A DNA stretch of 64,000 nt from an uncultured Pelagibacteraceae bacterium (GCA_902585415.1 CACIDN010000002.1:106158-170157), one strand, 5' to 3'; shown: positions 15,793 to 25,005, numbered from the stretch's first letter. Program-made: numbers and translations. Notes: generated by a model not told the origin, from the sequence alone.

Positions 15793-18275
15793 TTTATGTT
15801 TAACTCTTTTAAAGCTGCAAAAGGGTTATCACCTTCAAATTTATTATTATTCTTTTTATTAATTTTTCTGGTGGGACTATATTTAAAAAAATATTTGTCA
15901 TTTTCAAGTGAGACATTGTAGTTCATTTTCTTTATCAATTTTAGAAAATTTTCTCTATTACAGCCTAAAAGATTTAACATTTTTGGAACTAGCTCAATTT
16001 TACTATATTTAATGGAATTTGAGCTTATTATTTCTAGAAATAATCTTTCTAGAATATCTATTCGTACAAAATAATCATCAAACTTTTCAAAACCACAAAG
16101 TAGCATAAAATTTTTATCATTAAATTTTTTATCATTAAAAAAATTTAGTCCAAAAGTTGGTGGTTCTAAATCATAATATTTTTCATTATAGTTTTTCCAA
16201 AGAATTAATCTTAATGAAACTACAGTTGGCTTAAATAGTTTGTACAAAAATATGTGATATCTTCCAAACTTAACTCCACGATCTCTAAGAATTTTCCTTT
16301 CTTTCTGATCAATACTTCTTAATAATTTTTCAATATTATCTCTTTTTAAAACTCCATTATTCTCGTACAACATGTAAGATAATGCCCTGGTTGAAGAATT
16401 AGATGATTTTATATCTTTTAAATTTATTAGACTACCTAGATTAATATTTATCTTATTCCTTAACCAAGTCTTTAAAAAATTTTGCAGGATATTTTTATGT
16501 TCAGTTTCGACAACATCATCAACAATCACATTTATTTCAGGTTTTAAGTAATCATTTCCTTTTACTAAATATGCTATTGGAAAATTATTCCAATAAATTT
16601 TGAGATCTTTTTTTAATTCAATATTTTTTGTTTTAATTATTTGATTAATTCTCTCCAATATCTCTGGTCCAACATTTTGTCTTGATGCTTTTTTCAACGA
16701 TTTTATGTCAGAGTCCAAATCCCCAATTTTAAAATCTAGTTCAAGTTTTAGCCCTTTTAAATTTCCGATAAATTGGTTATTAATCATAACCTTTTCATTA
16801 TCGACTATTTTAGTTTTAAAGATAATGTCTTGTTTTAAACCTTTGGCTAATACGCTTGCTCTTTTATCAATAAAGCTTTTAGTAAGTTCCTCATGTAATC
16901 TATCGGATAATTTATCCTCTAGAAATTTAGTTCTTTCTATCCAATAATCTTGATTTTCTACCCATCCATTTTTATTAGCTACGTATGACCATGTTCTTAC
17001 GTTTGCAATCCTGTTTGAAACAGAATCTACATTACCATCCAGTTTATCTAATATAGACAACTGTTGTTTCATATATTTACTTGTTATTTTTCCTGGAGAC
17101 TCTCTTAAAAAGTTAAAAACTTTACCAACAACATCTAGGTGATTTCCATAAGTTTTTTTTACAAAGTCAGGTATTTGACAACATTCCCAAAGTAATTTTA
17201 GCTCATTTTCATTGTTAAATATTTGAAGTTTTTCTGTATCTTTCAGTATATATTTTAATACTTTTTCATCTTCACACTCTGAAATTTTTCTCAACCAACT
17301 TTTACCAGGTCTTTCCTCTAAAGATTTAATTAATTTGTCACCATTTTTAAAATTTAAATTCGGATTCCTCCAAAAAATTGTGTGTATTTCATCTATTTTA
17401 TGGTTCTCCAATAAATCTATTTCTTCTGCACTTATTTCTCCACAATCTCCAGTTATTCCAAATGATCCATCATTTAAATATCTTCCAGCTCTACCAGCAA
17501 TTTGAGATATTTCTGAAAGTTTTAATCTTCTTAGTTTTTTACCATCAAATTTTTTTAGATTAGAAAAATAAACATTGTTTAAATCCATATTAATACCCAT
17601 TCCAATTGCATCAGTAGCTACAAGATAATCAACATCACCTGACTGGTATAAATTTACTTGTGAGTTTCGAGTTTTAGGGCTTAATGATCCCATTACTATT
17701 GCAGCACCACCTTTCTGTCTTCTTATTAGTTCTGCTATTGCGTAAACTTCCTCAGCAGAAAAAGCAATTATTGCACTTTTTCTCTCAATTCTAGATATTT
17801 TTTTATGGCCTGAATAAGTTAATTTAGAAAGTCTTTTTCTATCGATATATTCAATATCCTCCTCTAATTTTTCAATTATATTTCGCATGGAGTTTGAGCC
17901 CATAAACATTGTTAGCTTTTCTCCTCTTAAATTTAGTAATCTATCAGTAAATATATGACCTCTTTCGTGGTCGCTGCACATTTGTATTTCATCTATTCCA
18001 ACAAACTCTAAGATCTTATCTACCGGCATAGACTCTACGGTGCAAAAATAGTACTTAGCATTAGCTGGTATTATTTTTTCCTCACCAGTTATCAAAGCAA
18101 CTTTTTGTGGGTCAACTTTTTTAATTACTTTGTCATAAACTTCTCTTGCCAATAATCTTAGTGGAAAACCCATCATTCCAGTGTCAAATGAAAGCATCGT
18201 TTCAATTGCTAAAAAAGTTTTCCCAGTATTTGTCGGACCTAAAACTGCTGTAATTTTATTTTTTTTCATTTCCAT
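15789..18275 (-). CDS. SUV3-type superfamily 2 RNA/DNA helicase
   Basis: An 828-residue helicase. Walker A is GPTNTGKTFLAIETM, the diagnostic GPTNTGKT of mitochondrial SUV3 relatives; motif II is GIDEIQMCSD, and motifs V/VI include VATDAIGMGINM and ISQIAGRAGRY. The region after the RecA domains is long and ends in a basic, Asn-rich tail (KINKKNNNKFEGDNPFAAL). Mitochondrial SUV3 works with a 3'-exonuclease in RNA decay; the bacterial homologues are poorly characterised. It heads the operon leading to carD. Confidence 0.88.
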   Translation of the reverse strand: MEMKKNKITAVLGPTNTGKTFLAIETMLSFDTGMMGFPLRLLAREVYDKVIKKVDPQKVALITGEEKIIPANAKYYFCTVESMPVDKILEFVGIDEIQMCSDHERGHIFTDRLLNLRGEKLTMFMGSNSMRNIIEKLEEDIEYIDRKRLSKLTYSGHKKISRIERKSAIIAFSAEEVYAIAELIRRQKGGAAIVMGSLSPKTRNSQVNLYQSGDVDYLVATDAIGMGINMDLNNVYFSNLKKFDGKKLRRLKLSEISQIAGRAGRYLNDGSFGITGDCGEISAEEIDLLENHKIDEIHTIFWRNPNLNFKNGDKLIKSLEERPGKSWLRKISECEDEKVLKYILKDTEKLQIFNNENELKLLWECCQIPDFVKKTYGNHLDVVGKVFNFLRESPGKITSKYMKQQLSILDKLDGNVDSVSNRIANVRTWSYVANKNGWVENQDYWIERTKFLEDKLSDRLHEELTKSFIDKRASVLAKGLKQDIIFKTKIVDNEKVMINNQFIGNLKGLKLELDFKIGDLDSDIKSLKKASRQNVGPEILERINQIIKTKNIELKKDLKIYWNNFPIAYLVKGNDYLKPEINVIVDDVVETEHKNILQNFLKTWLRNKININLGSLINLKDIKSSNSSTRALSYMLYENNGVLKRDNIEKLLRSIDQKERKILRDRGVKFGRYHIFLYKLFKPTVVSLRLILWKNYNEKYYDLEPPTFGLNFFNDKKFNDKNFMLLCGFEKFDDYFVRIDILERLFLEIISSNSIKYSKIELVPKMLNLLGCNRENFLKLIKKMNYNVSLENDKYFFKYSPTRKINKKNNNKFEGDNPFAALKELNIK

Positions 18276-18394
18276 TATTTGTGTGTCAAAATTTTTGCCT
18301 ACTATATGTTGTTACCTGGTAAGAACAAAAATGGACTAAAACATGACCGAATCGAAGAAAAAAAGTTCTCATTTTCATATATTTTATATTCAAT

Positions 18395-19099
18395 CTAAAT
18401 TTTAATACTTTTATATTTTTTCATACATACGTTTGCTAGTAATAAATTAGGGTCTATAAATATTTTTGATTTTTTAGCTTTTTTGAAAGACTTAAACGCA
18501 AAAATAGCAATTGGTATTTCTGTACATCCAAGAATAATTTTTTTACACCTTATTTTAATTAAATATCTCACAGCAGGACTAATGATTTTTTCAGCTTCTT
18601 TAACCTTGCCAGATTTAACTAGCTGAATAGCTTTATTAACACATTTTTTTTGTAAATTTTTAGTAGGTGTAACTAACTCAAAGTTTCTGGATAAATAATT
18701 ATGATAAATCTTTGTATTTATAGTAGCTTCAGTTGCTAATAATCCAATTTTACAATTTCTTTTGCATGTTTTTTTAGTGTGAAGAAAAACTTCTTTAGGC
18801 ATACTAATTATTGGAATTTTTATTTTTCGTTGCAAATCATTATACCAGTAATGTGCAGTGTTACATGGCATTACAATGAACTTACATTTATTTTTCTGAA
18901 GTAATCGGCAACCTTTAACAAGCTCATCAAGAACATTAAAATATCTTTTTAAATTCTCAGGTCTTTTTGGTGTATCAGATTTATTAAATAATATAAATTT
19001 TGGATATTGTTGGTCTTTCTTGCCTCTATTTAAAACTGCGATTTTATTACAAAAATCCAACCCTGCTTGGGTTCCCATACCACCTAAAATTCCAATCAT
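18395..19099 (-). CDS. Aspartate/glutamate racemase family protein
   Basis: A 234-residue PLP-independent racemase. The N-terminus MIGILGGMGTQAGLDFCNKI is the family start; the two catalytic cysteines are in VMPCNTAHYW and ILGCTEIPIAIF. Overall it resembles the YgeA/RacX broad aspartate-racemase group more than MurI, since it lacks the DSGxGGL start of MurI. It overlaps the thioesterase gene by 4 bases and is likely co-expressed. The preferred amino acid is unknown. Confidence 0.87.
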   Translation of the reverse strand: MIGILGGMGTQAGLDFCNKIAVLNRGKKDQQYPKFILFNKSDTPKRPENLKRYFNVLDELVKGCRLLQKNKCKFIVMPCNTAHYWYNDLQRKIKIPIISMPKEVFLHTKKTCKRNCKIGLLATEATINTKIYHNYLSRNFELVTPTKNLQKKCVNKAIQLVKSGKVKEAEKIISPAVRYLIKIRCKKIILGCTEIPIAIFAFKSFKKAKKSKIFIDPNLLLANVCMKKYKSIKI

Positions 19100-19497
19100 A
19101 TTTTCCTAATTACTTTCCAAACCCCTATCGCAGATGCAATTAATTGATCTTCTTTTTTTAAAGTACAATTAACAAATACCATACTTTTAGTTTTTTTAAG
19201 TATTTGAACATTTCCTATTAACTCATCTTGTTTCCTTGATGGTGCTATAAATTTGATATCAAGAGATACAGTTACACAAGATTTTTCACCTGTCGTTCTA
19301 TATACAGCAGTTCCTGCTCCTGCATCTATCAATGAGCAAATAAAACCACCATGGGTAATCTCTCTTTTATTTAAATGAAATTCCTTAATCGTAGCTTTAA
19401 ACTCATATTCATTTTCAGAAATTTCTCTAAAATGAAGACCACCATTATGATGCATAAATCCTGATACTCTACTAATTTGTTCAAAATCTTGTTTCAT
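19096..19497 (-). CDS. PaaI-type hotdog thioesterase
   Basis: A 133-residue single hotdog domain. Visible landmarks are HHNGGLHFREI near the start, then REITHGGFICSLIDAGAGTAVY with the HGG...D/A catalytic region, and VSLDIKFIAPSRKQDELIG. This is the PaaI/4HBT group that hydrolyses acyl-CoA thioesters; the acyl group cannot be told. It is coupled to the racemase (ATGA) and follows a possible membrane micropeptide and tRNA-Arg on the same strand. Confidence 0.85.
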   Translation of the reverse strand: MKQDFEQISRVSGFMHHNGGLHFREISENEYEFKATIKEFHLNKREITHGGFICSLIDAGAGTAVYRTTGEKSCVTVSLDIKFIAPSRKQDELIGNVQILKKTKSMVFVNCTLKKEDQLIASAIGVWKVIRKI

Positions 19498-19503
19498 ATA
19501 TAA

Positions 19504-19587
19504 TTAAATAATTACAGTTAGTAACAACAAAAATAAAAATACGATTGCAAAAAAAACTATTACACTTTTCTGTAAGGAAATTTTCAT
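19504..19587 (-). CDS. Possible 27-residue single-span membrane micropeptide
   Basis: Between tRNA-Arg and the thioesterase the minus strand encodes MKISLQKSVIVFFAIVFLFL and seven more hydrophobic residues before TAA. It has a short polar N-terminus and one transmembrane helix. AAGGAAA-like sequence is inside rather than ahead of it and no clear ribosome site precedes the ATG, so translation is uncertain. It lies 6 bases downstream of the tRNA CCA end. It may be chance, since AT-rich DNA readily encodes hydrophobic strings. Confidence 0.3.
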   Translation of the reverse strand: MKISLQKSVIVFFAIVFLFLLLLTVII

Positions 19588-19592
19588 ATAAT

Positions 19593-19669
19593 TGGTGCGC
19601 CTGCTAGGAGTCGAACCCAGAACCTCCTGGTCCGTAGCCAAGCGCTCTATCCAATTGAGCTACAGGCGC
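19593..19669 (-). tRNA. tRNA-Arg (ACG)
   Basis: A 77-nt tRNA on the minus strand. The acceptor stem GCGCCTG pairs with CAGGCGC, discriminator A, CCA encoded. The D arm is TAGCTCAATTGGATAGAGC, the anticodon loop CTACGGA gives ACG (read as ICG after deamination) for CGN codons, and the T arm is GGTTCGACTCC. Divergent from the thiolase gene. Confidence 0.97.
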
Positions 19670-19734
19670 TAATAAATTAACATAAATCATCTATATTTTA
19701 ATGTAATTTGTAAATTTAAGTTTATTCTATAGTA

Positions 19735-20841
19735 ATGTCAAAAAATTCGAAAGATATAGTTTTAACATCTGCCTTGAGAACATCAGTAGGCAAGTTTGGT
19801 GGCATTCATAAGAAACTTCAAGCCCATGAATTAGGCTCAATTGTTATAAAAGGTATTTTAAAAAAAACCAACATAGATCCACTAGAGATAGATGAGGTCA
19901 TACTAGGACAAGTTTTACCAAATTTAAGTGGACAAAATCCTGCCAGACAGGCATTAATAAAATCAGGTATCCCTAAAGAGAAAACTGCTTTCAGCATTAA
20001 TCAAGTTTGTGGATCAGGACTAAGAGCTATTGTTTTAGGATACCAGTCAATTGCTATGGGCTCATCAAAATTTGTTATTGCTGGTGGTCAAGAAAGTATG
20101 TCAAATTCAGACGAGAAAGAAATGTTAACAAATGGTTTAATAGATGCTTTTAACAATTACCATATGGGTGTTACCGCAGAAAATGTTGCGGAGAAATTTA
20201 ATATTTCAAGAGATGAACAAGATCATTTTGCTCTAGACTCACAATCTAAAACGGAAAGTTCAATCAAAAGTAAAAAATTTTTAAATGAAATAATTGATAA
20301 TAATCAAGATGAACACCCAAGGTTTAATTTAAATATTGAAAATCTTAAAAAATTAAAACCTGCTTTTAAAAAAGATGGTACTGTTACTGCTGGTAATTCA
20401 TCTGGCATTAACGATGGTGCGGCTGGTGTTTTAATTACTACAAGAGATTTAGCAGAGAAAAAAAATTTAGATATCCAAGCAAAAATTGTTTCTTGGGCTA
20501 CTTCTGGAGTTGATCCAACTTTAATGGGTTTGGGACCAATTCCATCATCTATAAAGGCTCTTGAAATTGCTGGTTGGAGTATAAATGATTTAGATTTAAT
20601 AGAGTGCAACGAAGCTTTTGCTGCACAAACAATTGCAGTTGTTAAAGAGCTTAAAGTCCCTAAAGAAAAACTAAATGTTAATGGAGGTGCAATTGCCATA
20701 GGTCATCCAATCGGAGCATCAGGTGCAAGATTGATAGTCACATTAATTCATGAAATGATTAAACGTAACAACAAAAAAGGTTTAGTTACCCTATGTATCG
20801 GTGGTGGTATGGGCATTTCTATGTGTATTGCGCGCGATTAG
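19735..20841 (+). CDS. Acetyl-CoA acetyltransferase (thiolase), loop-deleted
   Basis: Condenses or cleaves acetoacetyl-CoA. The nucleophile is in SINQVCGSGLRAI, the histidine in NGGAIAIGHPIGASGAR and the second cysteine in LVTLCIGGGMGISM. At 368 residues it is about 20-25 shorter than usual. The loss is after GGQESMSN, where relatives have APH...R.G.K.GD before the DGLxDAF block; here only SDEKEM remains. The catalytic HMGVTAENVAEKF block is intact. The protein is probably active but may have a different oligomeric state. It could be a beta-ketothiolase for longer substrates. Confidence 0.88.
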   Translation: MSKNSKDIVLTSALRTSVGKFGGIHKKLQAHELGSIVIKGILKKTNIDPLEIDEVILGQVLPNLSGQNPARQALIKSGIPKEKTAFSINQVCGSGLRAIVLGYQSIAMGSSKFVIAGGQESMSNSDEKEMLTNGLIDAFNNYHMGVTAENVAEKFNISRDEQDHFALDSQSKTESSIKSKKFLNEIIDNNQDEHPRFNLNIENLKKLKPAFKKDGTVTAGNSSGINDGAAGVLITTRDLAEKKNLDIQAKIVSWATSGVDPTLMGLGPIPSSIKALEIAGWSINDLDLIECNEAFAAQTIAVVKELKVPKEKLNVNGGAIAIGHPIGASGARLIVTLIHEMIKRNNKKGLVTLCIGGGMGISMCIARD

Positions 20842-20951
20842 TATTTTAAAGATTTTAAATTTTTATTTAATAGCGCCAATTGTATCCATACTCTTGCATC
20901 AGTTTGTTTGCTATTATCTCTTTTTAATAATTTTTTTAGCAAATTAATCAT
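20838..20951 (-). CDS. Possible 37-residue small protein
   Basis: In the thiolase-aceE gap the minus strand reads MINLLKKLLKRDNSKQTDAR then a short stretch including VWIQLALLNK and ends at TAA overlapping the thiolase stop. It is amphipathic with a mixed, protein-like composition (Trp, Gln, Asp) rather than pure AT noise, which is why I list it. There is no clear ribosome-binding site and I recognise no family. The rest of the gap up to aceE shows nothing beyond AT-rich promoter-like sequence. Confidence 0.25.
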   Translation of the reverse strand: MINLLKKLLKRDNSKQTDARVWIQLALLNKNLKSLKY

Positions 20952-21020
20952 TTTAATATTTTCATATATAAGGATGTCAAAAAAAAGATATAAATATGTT
21001 ATAATTATAGCCTCAAATTA

Positions 21021-24000
21021 ATGAAAAAAGATCTTTTAGTACCTGATATTGGCGATTTTGAAAACGTTGAGATTATAGAACTGCTAGTAAAACAGGGGCA
21101 GAAAATTTCTAAAAACGATCCGATCGTTACACTTGAAAGTGACAAGTCTAGTGTTGAGGTACCCTCAACCGAAGAAGGTGTTGTTGAAAGTATATCAGTT
21201 AAGATAGGAGACAAAGTTTCAAAAGGCGATAAATTAGTTTCAGTTACATTAGAAGGAGGAAGTGAAATAATCGAAGAACCCGATGAATTTAAAAATGAAA
21301 TAGAAATACCAAAAGATACAGAAAAAATTATAAGTGACGCAGAAAAAGTACAAAAAACTGAGGAACCAAAAATTATCAGACAAGATGTTTCAGAAAATAA
21401 AAAAACCTCAAAGTTAGAAAATTCAAAAATTGAGATTGTATCAGATACAAACGATATAGATCCTAGTGAAACTAAAGAGTGGCTCGAGTCATTGTCTGCT
21501 GTGCTTAACAGTGATGGAAAAGAAAGAGCACAATATATAATTAGACAATTAATAGAACATTCATATAGGGAGGGTTCCGGATTAGTAATGTCTAGAAATA
21601 CTCCCTATATCAATACAATACCTCCTGAAGAGGAGAAAAAATTACCTGGCGATCAAAATGTAGAGAGAAAAATTAGATCTTTAATAAGATGGAACGCCGC
21701 TGCCATGGTTGTAAGGGCTAATAAAAAAAATCCAGAACTTGGAGGACACATTGGAACATTCGCATCTGCTGCAACATTATATGATGTTGGAATGAACCAT
21801 TTTTGGAGAGCAAAAAATAATAAGTTTGGAGGAGATTTAATATATTTTCAAGGTCACAGTGCACCAGGAATTTATGCAAGATCATATCTTGAAGGCAGAT
21901 TAACAGAAAAACAATTAGATAATTTTAGACAAGAAGTCAAATCAGGTGGTTTATCATCTTACCCACATCCATGGCTTATGCCAGAGTATTGGCAATTTAC
22001 TACAGTATCCATGGGTCTTGGCCCAATGCTTGCAATTTATCAAGCTAGGTTCATGAAATATCTTATCAATAGAGGTTTGATTAAAGACGAAGGCCGAAAA
22101 GTTTGGGCCTTTTTGGGCGATGGTGAAATGGATGAACCAGAGTCTTTAGGAGCTATAGGTTTAGCCGCTAGAGAAAATTTAGACAACTTAATATTTGTAG
22201 TAAATTGTAATCTTCAAAGATTAGATGGCCCGGTTAGGGGAAATGGTAAAATTATTCAAGAATTAGAAGGTATCTTCAGAGGGGCTGGATGGAATGTTAT
22301 AAAAGTTATTTGGGGCTCATATTGGGATCAACTATTAGCAAATGATAGAAAAGGGATCTTAGTAAAAAGAATGAATGAAGCAGTCGATGGGGAGTATCAG
22401 GCTTTTAAAGCCAAAGGCGGAGCATACGTTAGAGAAAAATTTTTTGGAAAATATAAAGAACTTAAAGATATGGTATCCAGCATGACAGACCAAGATATAT
22501 GGAGGCTCAATAGGGGTGGTCATGATCCACACAAAGTTTATGCAGCTTATCACCAAGCTGTGAATACTAAGGGGCGTCCAACAGTCATAATAGCAAAAAC
22601 AATTAAAGGTTATGGAATGGGAAAATCCGGGGAAAGTATAAATACAACACACCAGCAAAAAAAATTGGATGTTAAAGATTTAATGTATTACAGAGACAGA
22701 TTTGACGTTCCTCTAACAGATGAACAAGTTAAAAATATTCAATATTATAAGCCTGATGAAAATTCAGAAGAAATTAAATATTTAAAAGATAGAAGAGTAA
22801 AACTTGGTGGGAATATACCTGAAAGATCTACTTTTGCTAAGCCAATAAAAGCTCCACCTAAGGATATATTTGAAGTTTTAAAACAATCGACTGGTTCAAA
22901 GGAAATGTCAACAACGATGGCACTTGTTAGAATGCTAACTAACTTGTTAAGAGATAAAAATGTTTCTCCAAGATTAGTACCTATCATTCCCGATGAGGCA
23001 AGAACTTTTGGAATGGAGGGATTTTTTCAAAAAATCGGTATTTATGCGCATGAAGGTCAAAAGTACGAGCCAGTGGATTCAGAACAATTATTTACATATA
23101 GAGAAGATAAGAAAGGACAAGTATTGGAGGAGGGAATTACTGAAGCAGGCTCAATGTCATCCTGGATTGCAGCTGGTACAGCTTACACAAATCATGATAT
23201 TGAGATGATACCTATTTATTTGTTTTATTCGATGTTTGGTTTTCAAAGAGTTGGTGACTTTGCATACGCCGCTGGAGATAGTCAAACAAGAGGTTTTTTA
23301 ATTGGCGCAACATCAGGGAAAACAACTTTGGCAGGAGAGGGTTTACAGCATCAAGACGGACATAGCCATTTAATTGCATCAACTATTCCAAATTGCGTTT
23401 CTTATGATCCAACATTTGCTTATGAACTTGCTGTAATTTTCAGAGATGGTTTAAAAAGAATGCATGAAAAGAAAGAAAATGTTTTTTATTATATAACAAC
23501 ATTAAACGAAAATTACCCGCATCCAGCAATTCCAAATGAAAAAGGTATAGAAGAGGCAATTTTAAAAGGGATGTATAAAATTAAGTCAAAAAATATTAAT
23601 AAAAAAACAAAAATCACCTTACTAGGATCTGGTGCAATTTTAAGGGAGATGATGGAAGCATCTGACATTTTAGAAAAAGATTATAAAATTGATGCTGATG
23701 TTTGGAGTGTGACGAGTTTTAACGAATTAAGAAAAGATGGAATTGAGATTGAAAGACATAATTTGCTTCATCCAAATGACCCTCCAAAGGAGACATTTTT
23801 AGAAAAATGTTTAAAAAATTCTGAAGGACCTGTTCTATCTGCATCGGACTATATGAGAATTTACTCAGATCAAATTAGGCCTTATACAAAAAAAAATTTC
23901 TATTCTTTAGGCACTGATGGATATGGCAGAAGCGATACTAGAAAAAGTTTAAGAAACTTTTTTGAAGTTGATAAAAAATATATTGTTACTTATGCTTTGA

Positions 24001-24101
24001 GCGTTCTTTCAAAAGAGCAGTTGATCGCATCAAAATATGCTGAAGAGGCAATTAAAAAATACAATATTGATAAAAATAAACCAATGCCAACAAAGTTATA
24101 A
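21021..24101 (+). CDS. aceE: Pyruvate dehydrogenase E1 (homodimeric, AceE) with fused N-terminal lipoyl domain
   Basis: A 1026-residue ORF in two parts. Residues 1-78 are a biotinyl/lipoyl domain (LLVPDIGDFENVEIIELLVK, then TLESDKSSVEVPS with the lipoylation lysine at residue 42). An acidic, Lys/Glu-rich linker runs to about 142. Residues 143-1026 are a full-length AceE, with IRWNAAAMVVRANK, the thiamine-diphosphate motif LGDGEMDEPES and SGKTTLAGEGLQHQDGHSH. E. coli AceE is 887 residues without a lipoyl domain. The E2 gene starts 4 bases later and has no lipoyl domain. The reading frame is open throughout, so this is a real fusion on the DNA given. Confidence 0.95.
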   Translation: MKKDLLVPDIGDFENVEIIELLVKQGQKISKNDPIVTLESDKSSVEVPSTEEGVVESISVKIGDKVSKGDKLVSVTLEGGSEIIEEPDEFKNEIEIPKDTEKIISDAEKVQKTEEPKIIRQDVSENKKTSKLENSKIEIVSDTNDIDPSETKEWLESLSAVLNSDGKERAQYIIRQLIEHSYREGSGLVMSRNTPYINTIPPEEEKKLPGDQNVERKIRSLIRWNAAAMVVRANKKNPELGGHIGTFASAATLYDVGMNHFWRAKNNKFGGDLIYFQGHSAPGIYARSYLEGRLTEKQLDNFRQEVKSGGLSSYPHPWLMPEYWQFTTVSMGLGPMLAIYQARFMKYLINRGLIKDEGRKVWAFLGDGEMDEPESLGAIGLAARENLDNLIFVVNCNLQRLDGPVRGNGKIIQELEGIFRGAGWNVIKVIWGSYWDQLLANDRKGILVKRMNEAVDGEYQAFKAKGGAYVREKFFGKYKELKDMVSSMTDQDIWRLNRGGHDPHKVYAAYHQAVNTKGRPTVIIAKTIKGYGMGKSGESINTTHQQKKLDVKDLMYYRDRFDVPLTDEQVKNIQYYKPDENSEEIKYLKDRRVKLGGNIPERSTFAKPIKAPPKDIFEVLKQSTGSKEMSTTMALVRMLTNLLRDKNVSPRLVPIIPDEARTFGMEGFFQKIGIYAHEGQKYEPVDSEQLFTYREDKKGQVLEEGITEAGSMSSWIAAGTAYTNHDIEMIPIYLFYSMFGFQRVGDFAYAAGDSQTRGFLIGATSGKTTLAGEGLQHQDGHSHLIASTIPNCVSYDPTFAYELAVIFRDGLKRMHEKKENVFYYITTLNENYPHPAIPNEKGIEEAILKGMYKIKSKNINKKTKITLLGSGAILREMMEASDILEKDYKIDADVWSVTSFNELRKDGIEIERHNLLHPNDPPKETFLEKCLKNSEGPVLSASDYMRIYSDQIRPYTKKNFYSLGTDGYGRSDTRKSLRNFFEVDKKYIVTYALSVLSKEQLIASKYAEEAIKKYNIDKNKPMPTKL

Positions 24102-24104
24102 AAA

Positions 24105-25001
24105 ATGAACCAAATTATACATGCAAGCCCAAAGGTAAGAAAGTTTGCAAGGAAACTTGGTGCAGATATTTCTCAACTAAAAGGGTCAGAAAGAAATGGC
24201 AGGATTACCGAGGATGATGTCCGAAATTTTATAAAAATTCAAATTAAACAACAAGAAAATACTCCAAAGAAATCAATAAAAGACGAAAAAAAGAAATTAG
24301 AGTATGATCATAGTGAGTTTGGTGAAATTGAAATAACGCAAATGCCACGAATAAAAAGGTTGGCAGCACCGAATTTGTCTGAGTCCTGGCGAACGATACC
24401 ACATGTAACTCACCATGATGAAGCTGATGTTACTGAACTTGAAAGTTTTAGAAAAAATTTGAAGGATAATTTTACCGGTGAAAAGAAAAAAATAACCCCT
24501 TTAGCTTTTATTATTAAAGCTTTAGTGAATAGTTTAAAAAAATTTCCACATTTTAATTGCTCTATTAAGGATGAAGAAAGCTATGAACTTATATTAAAAA
24601 AATATTTTCATATAGGTATAGCAGTTGATACTGAACATGGTCTAATGGTACCAAAAATAAGGAATGCAAATAGCAAAAAGATAGAAGACTTATCAATTGA
24701 ACTTAAGGATGTAAGTGAAAAATGTAGAAATTTAAAAATTGATAAAAAAGAATTTTTTGGAGGCTCTATGACAATTACAAGTTTAGGAGGTATTGGTGGG
24801 ACTTTTTTTACACCGATTATCAACCCTCCTGAAGTTGCAATATTAGGTATTGGCAAAATAGTAGAACGAAGTAAAAATTTAATGCTTCCATTATCTTTGT
24901 CTTATGATCACAGAGTAGTTAATGGTGCAGATGCAGCAAGGTTTTGTAACGAATTAAAAGAAAACCTTGGGCAAAATTTCGCTTATAAATTATCACTATA
25001 A
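24105..25001 (+). CDS. aceF: Pyruvate dehydrogenase E2 (dihydrolipoyl acetyltransferase) lacking a lipoyl domain
   Basis: A 298-residue protein that begins directly with the peripheral-subunit-binding domain (IHASPKVRKFARKLGADISQ, then NGRITEDDVRNFI) and, after a short Lys/Gln linker, has the catalytic acetyltransferase domain ending LSYDHRVVNGADAARF. The catalytic histidine is in DHR, and Asn in place of the commoner Asp also occurs in Azotobacter E2p. No lipoyl domain precedes it: only three bases separate it from the aceE stop. It must accept acetyl groups from a lipoyl arm on E1 (or one encoded elsewhere). No E3 gene is adjacent. Confidence 0.93.
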   Translation: MNQIIHASPKVRKFARKLGADISQLKGSERNGRITEDDVRNFIKIQIKQQENTPKKSIKDEKKKLEYDHSEFGEIEITQMPRIKRLAAPNLSESWRTIPHVTHHDEADVTELESFRKNLKDNFTGEKKKITPLAFIIKALVNSLKKFPHFNCSIKDEESYELILKKYFHIGIAVDTEHGLMVPKIRNANSKKIEDLSIELKDVSEKCRNLKIDKKEFFGGSMTITSLGGIGGTFFTPIINPPEVAILGIGKIVERSKNLMLPLSLSYDHRVVNGADAARFCNELKENLGQNFAYKLSL

Positions 25002-25005
25002 TTTA

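Noticed and set aside
18330-18410. Short ORF MTESKKKSSHFHIFYIQSKF on the plus strand between the helicase and racemase genes
   Set aside because: Twenty residues, no ribosome site, ends inside the racemase gene on the other strand; most likely chance.
24105-25001. E2 catalytic motif DHRVVNG with Asn in place of Asp
   Set aside because: The same Asn occurs in the well-studied Azotobacter E2p, so it is not a sign of inactivity.
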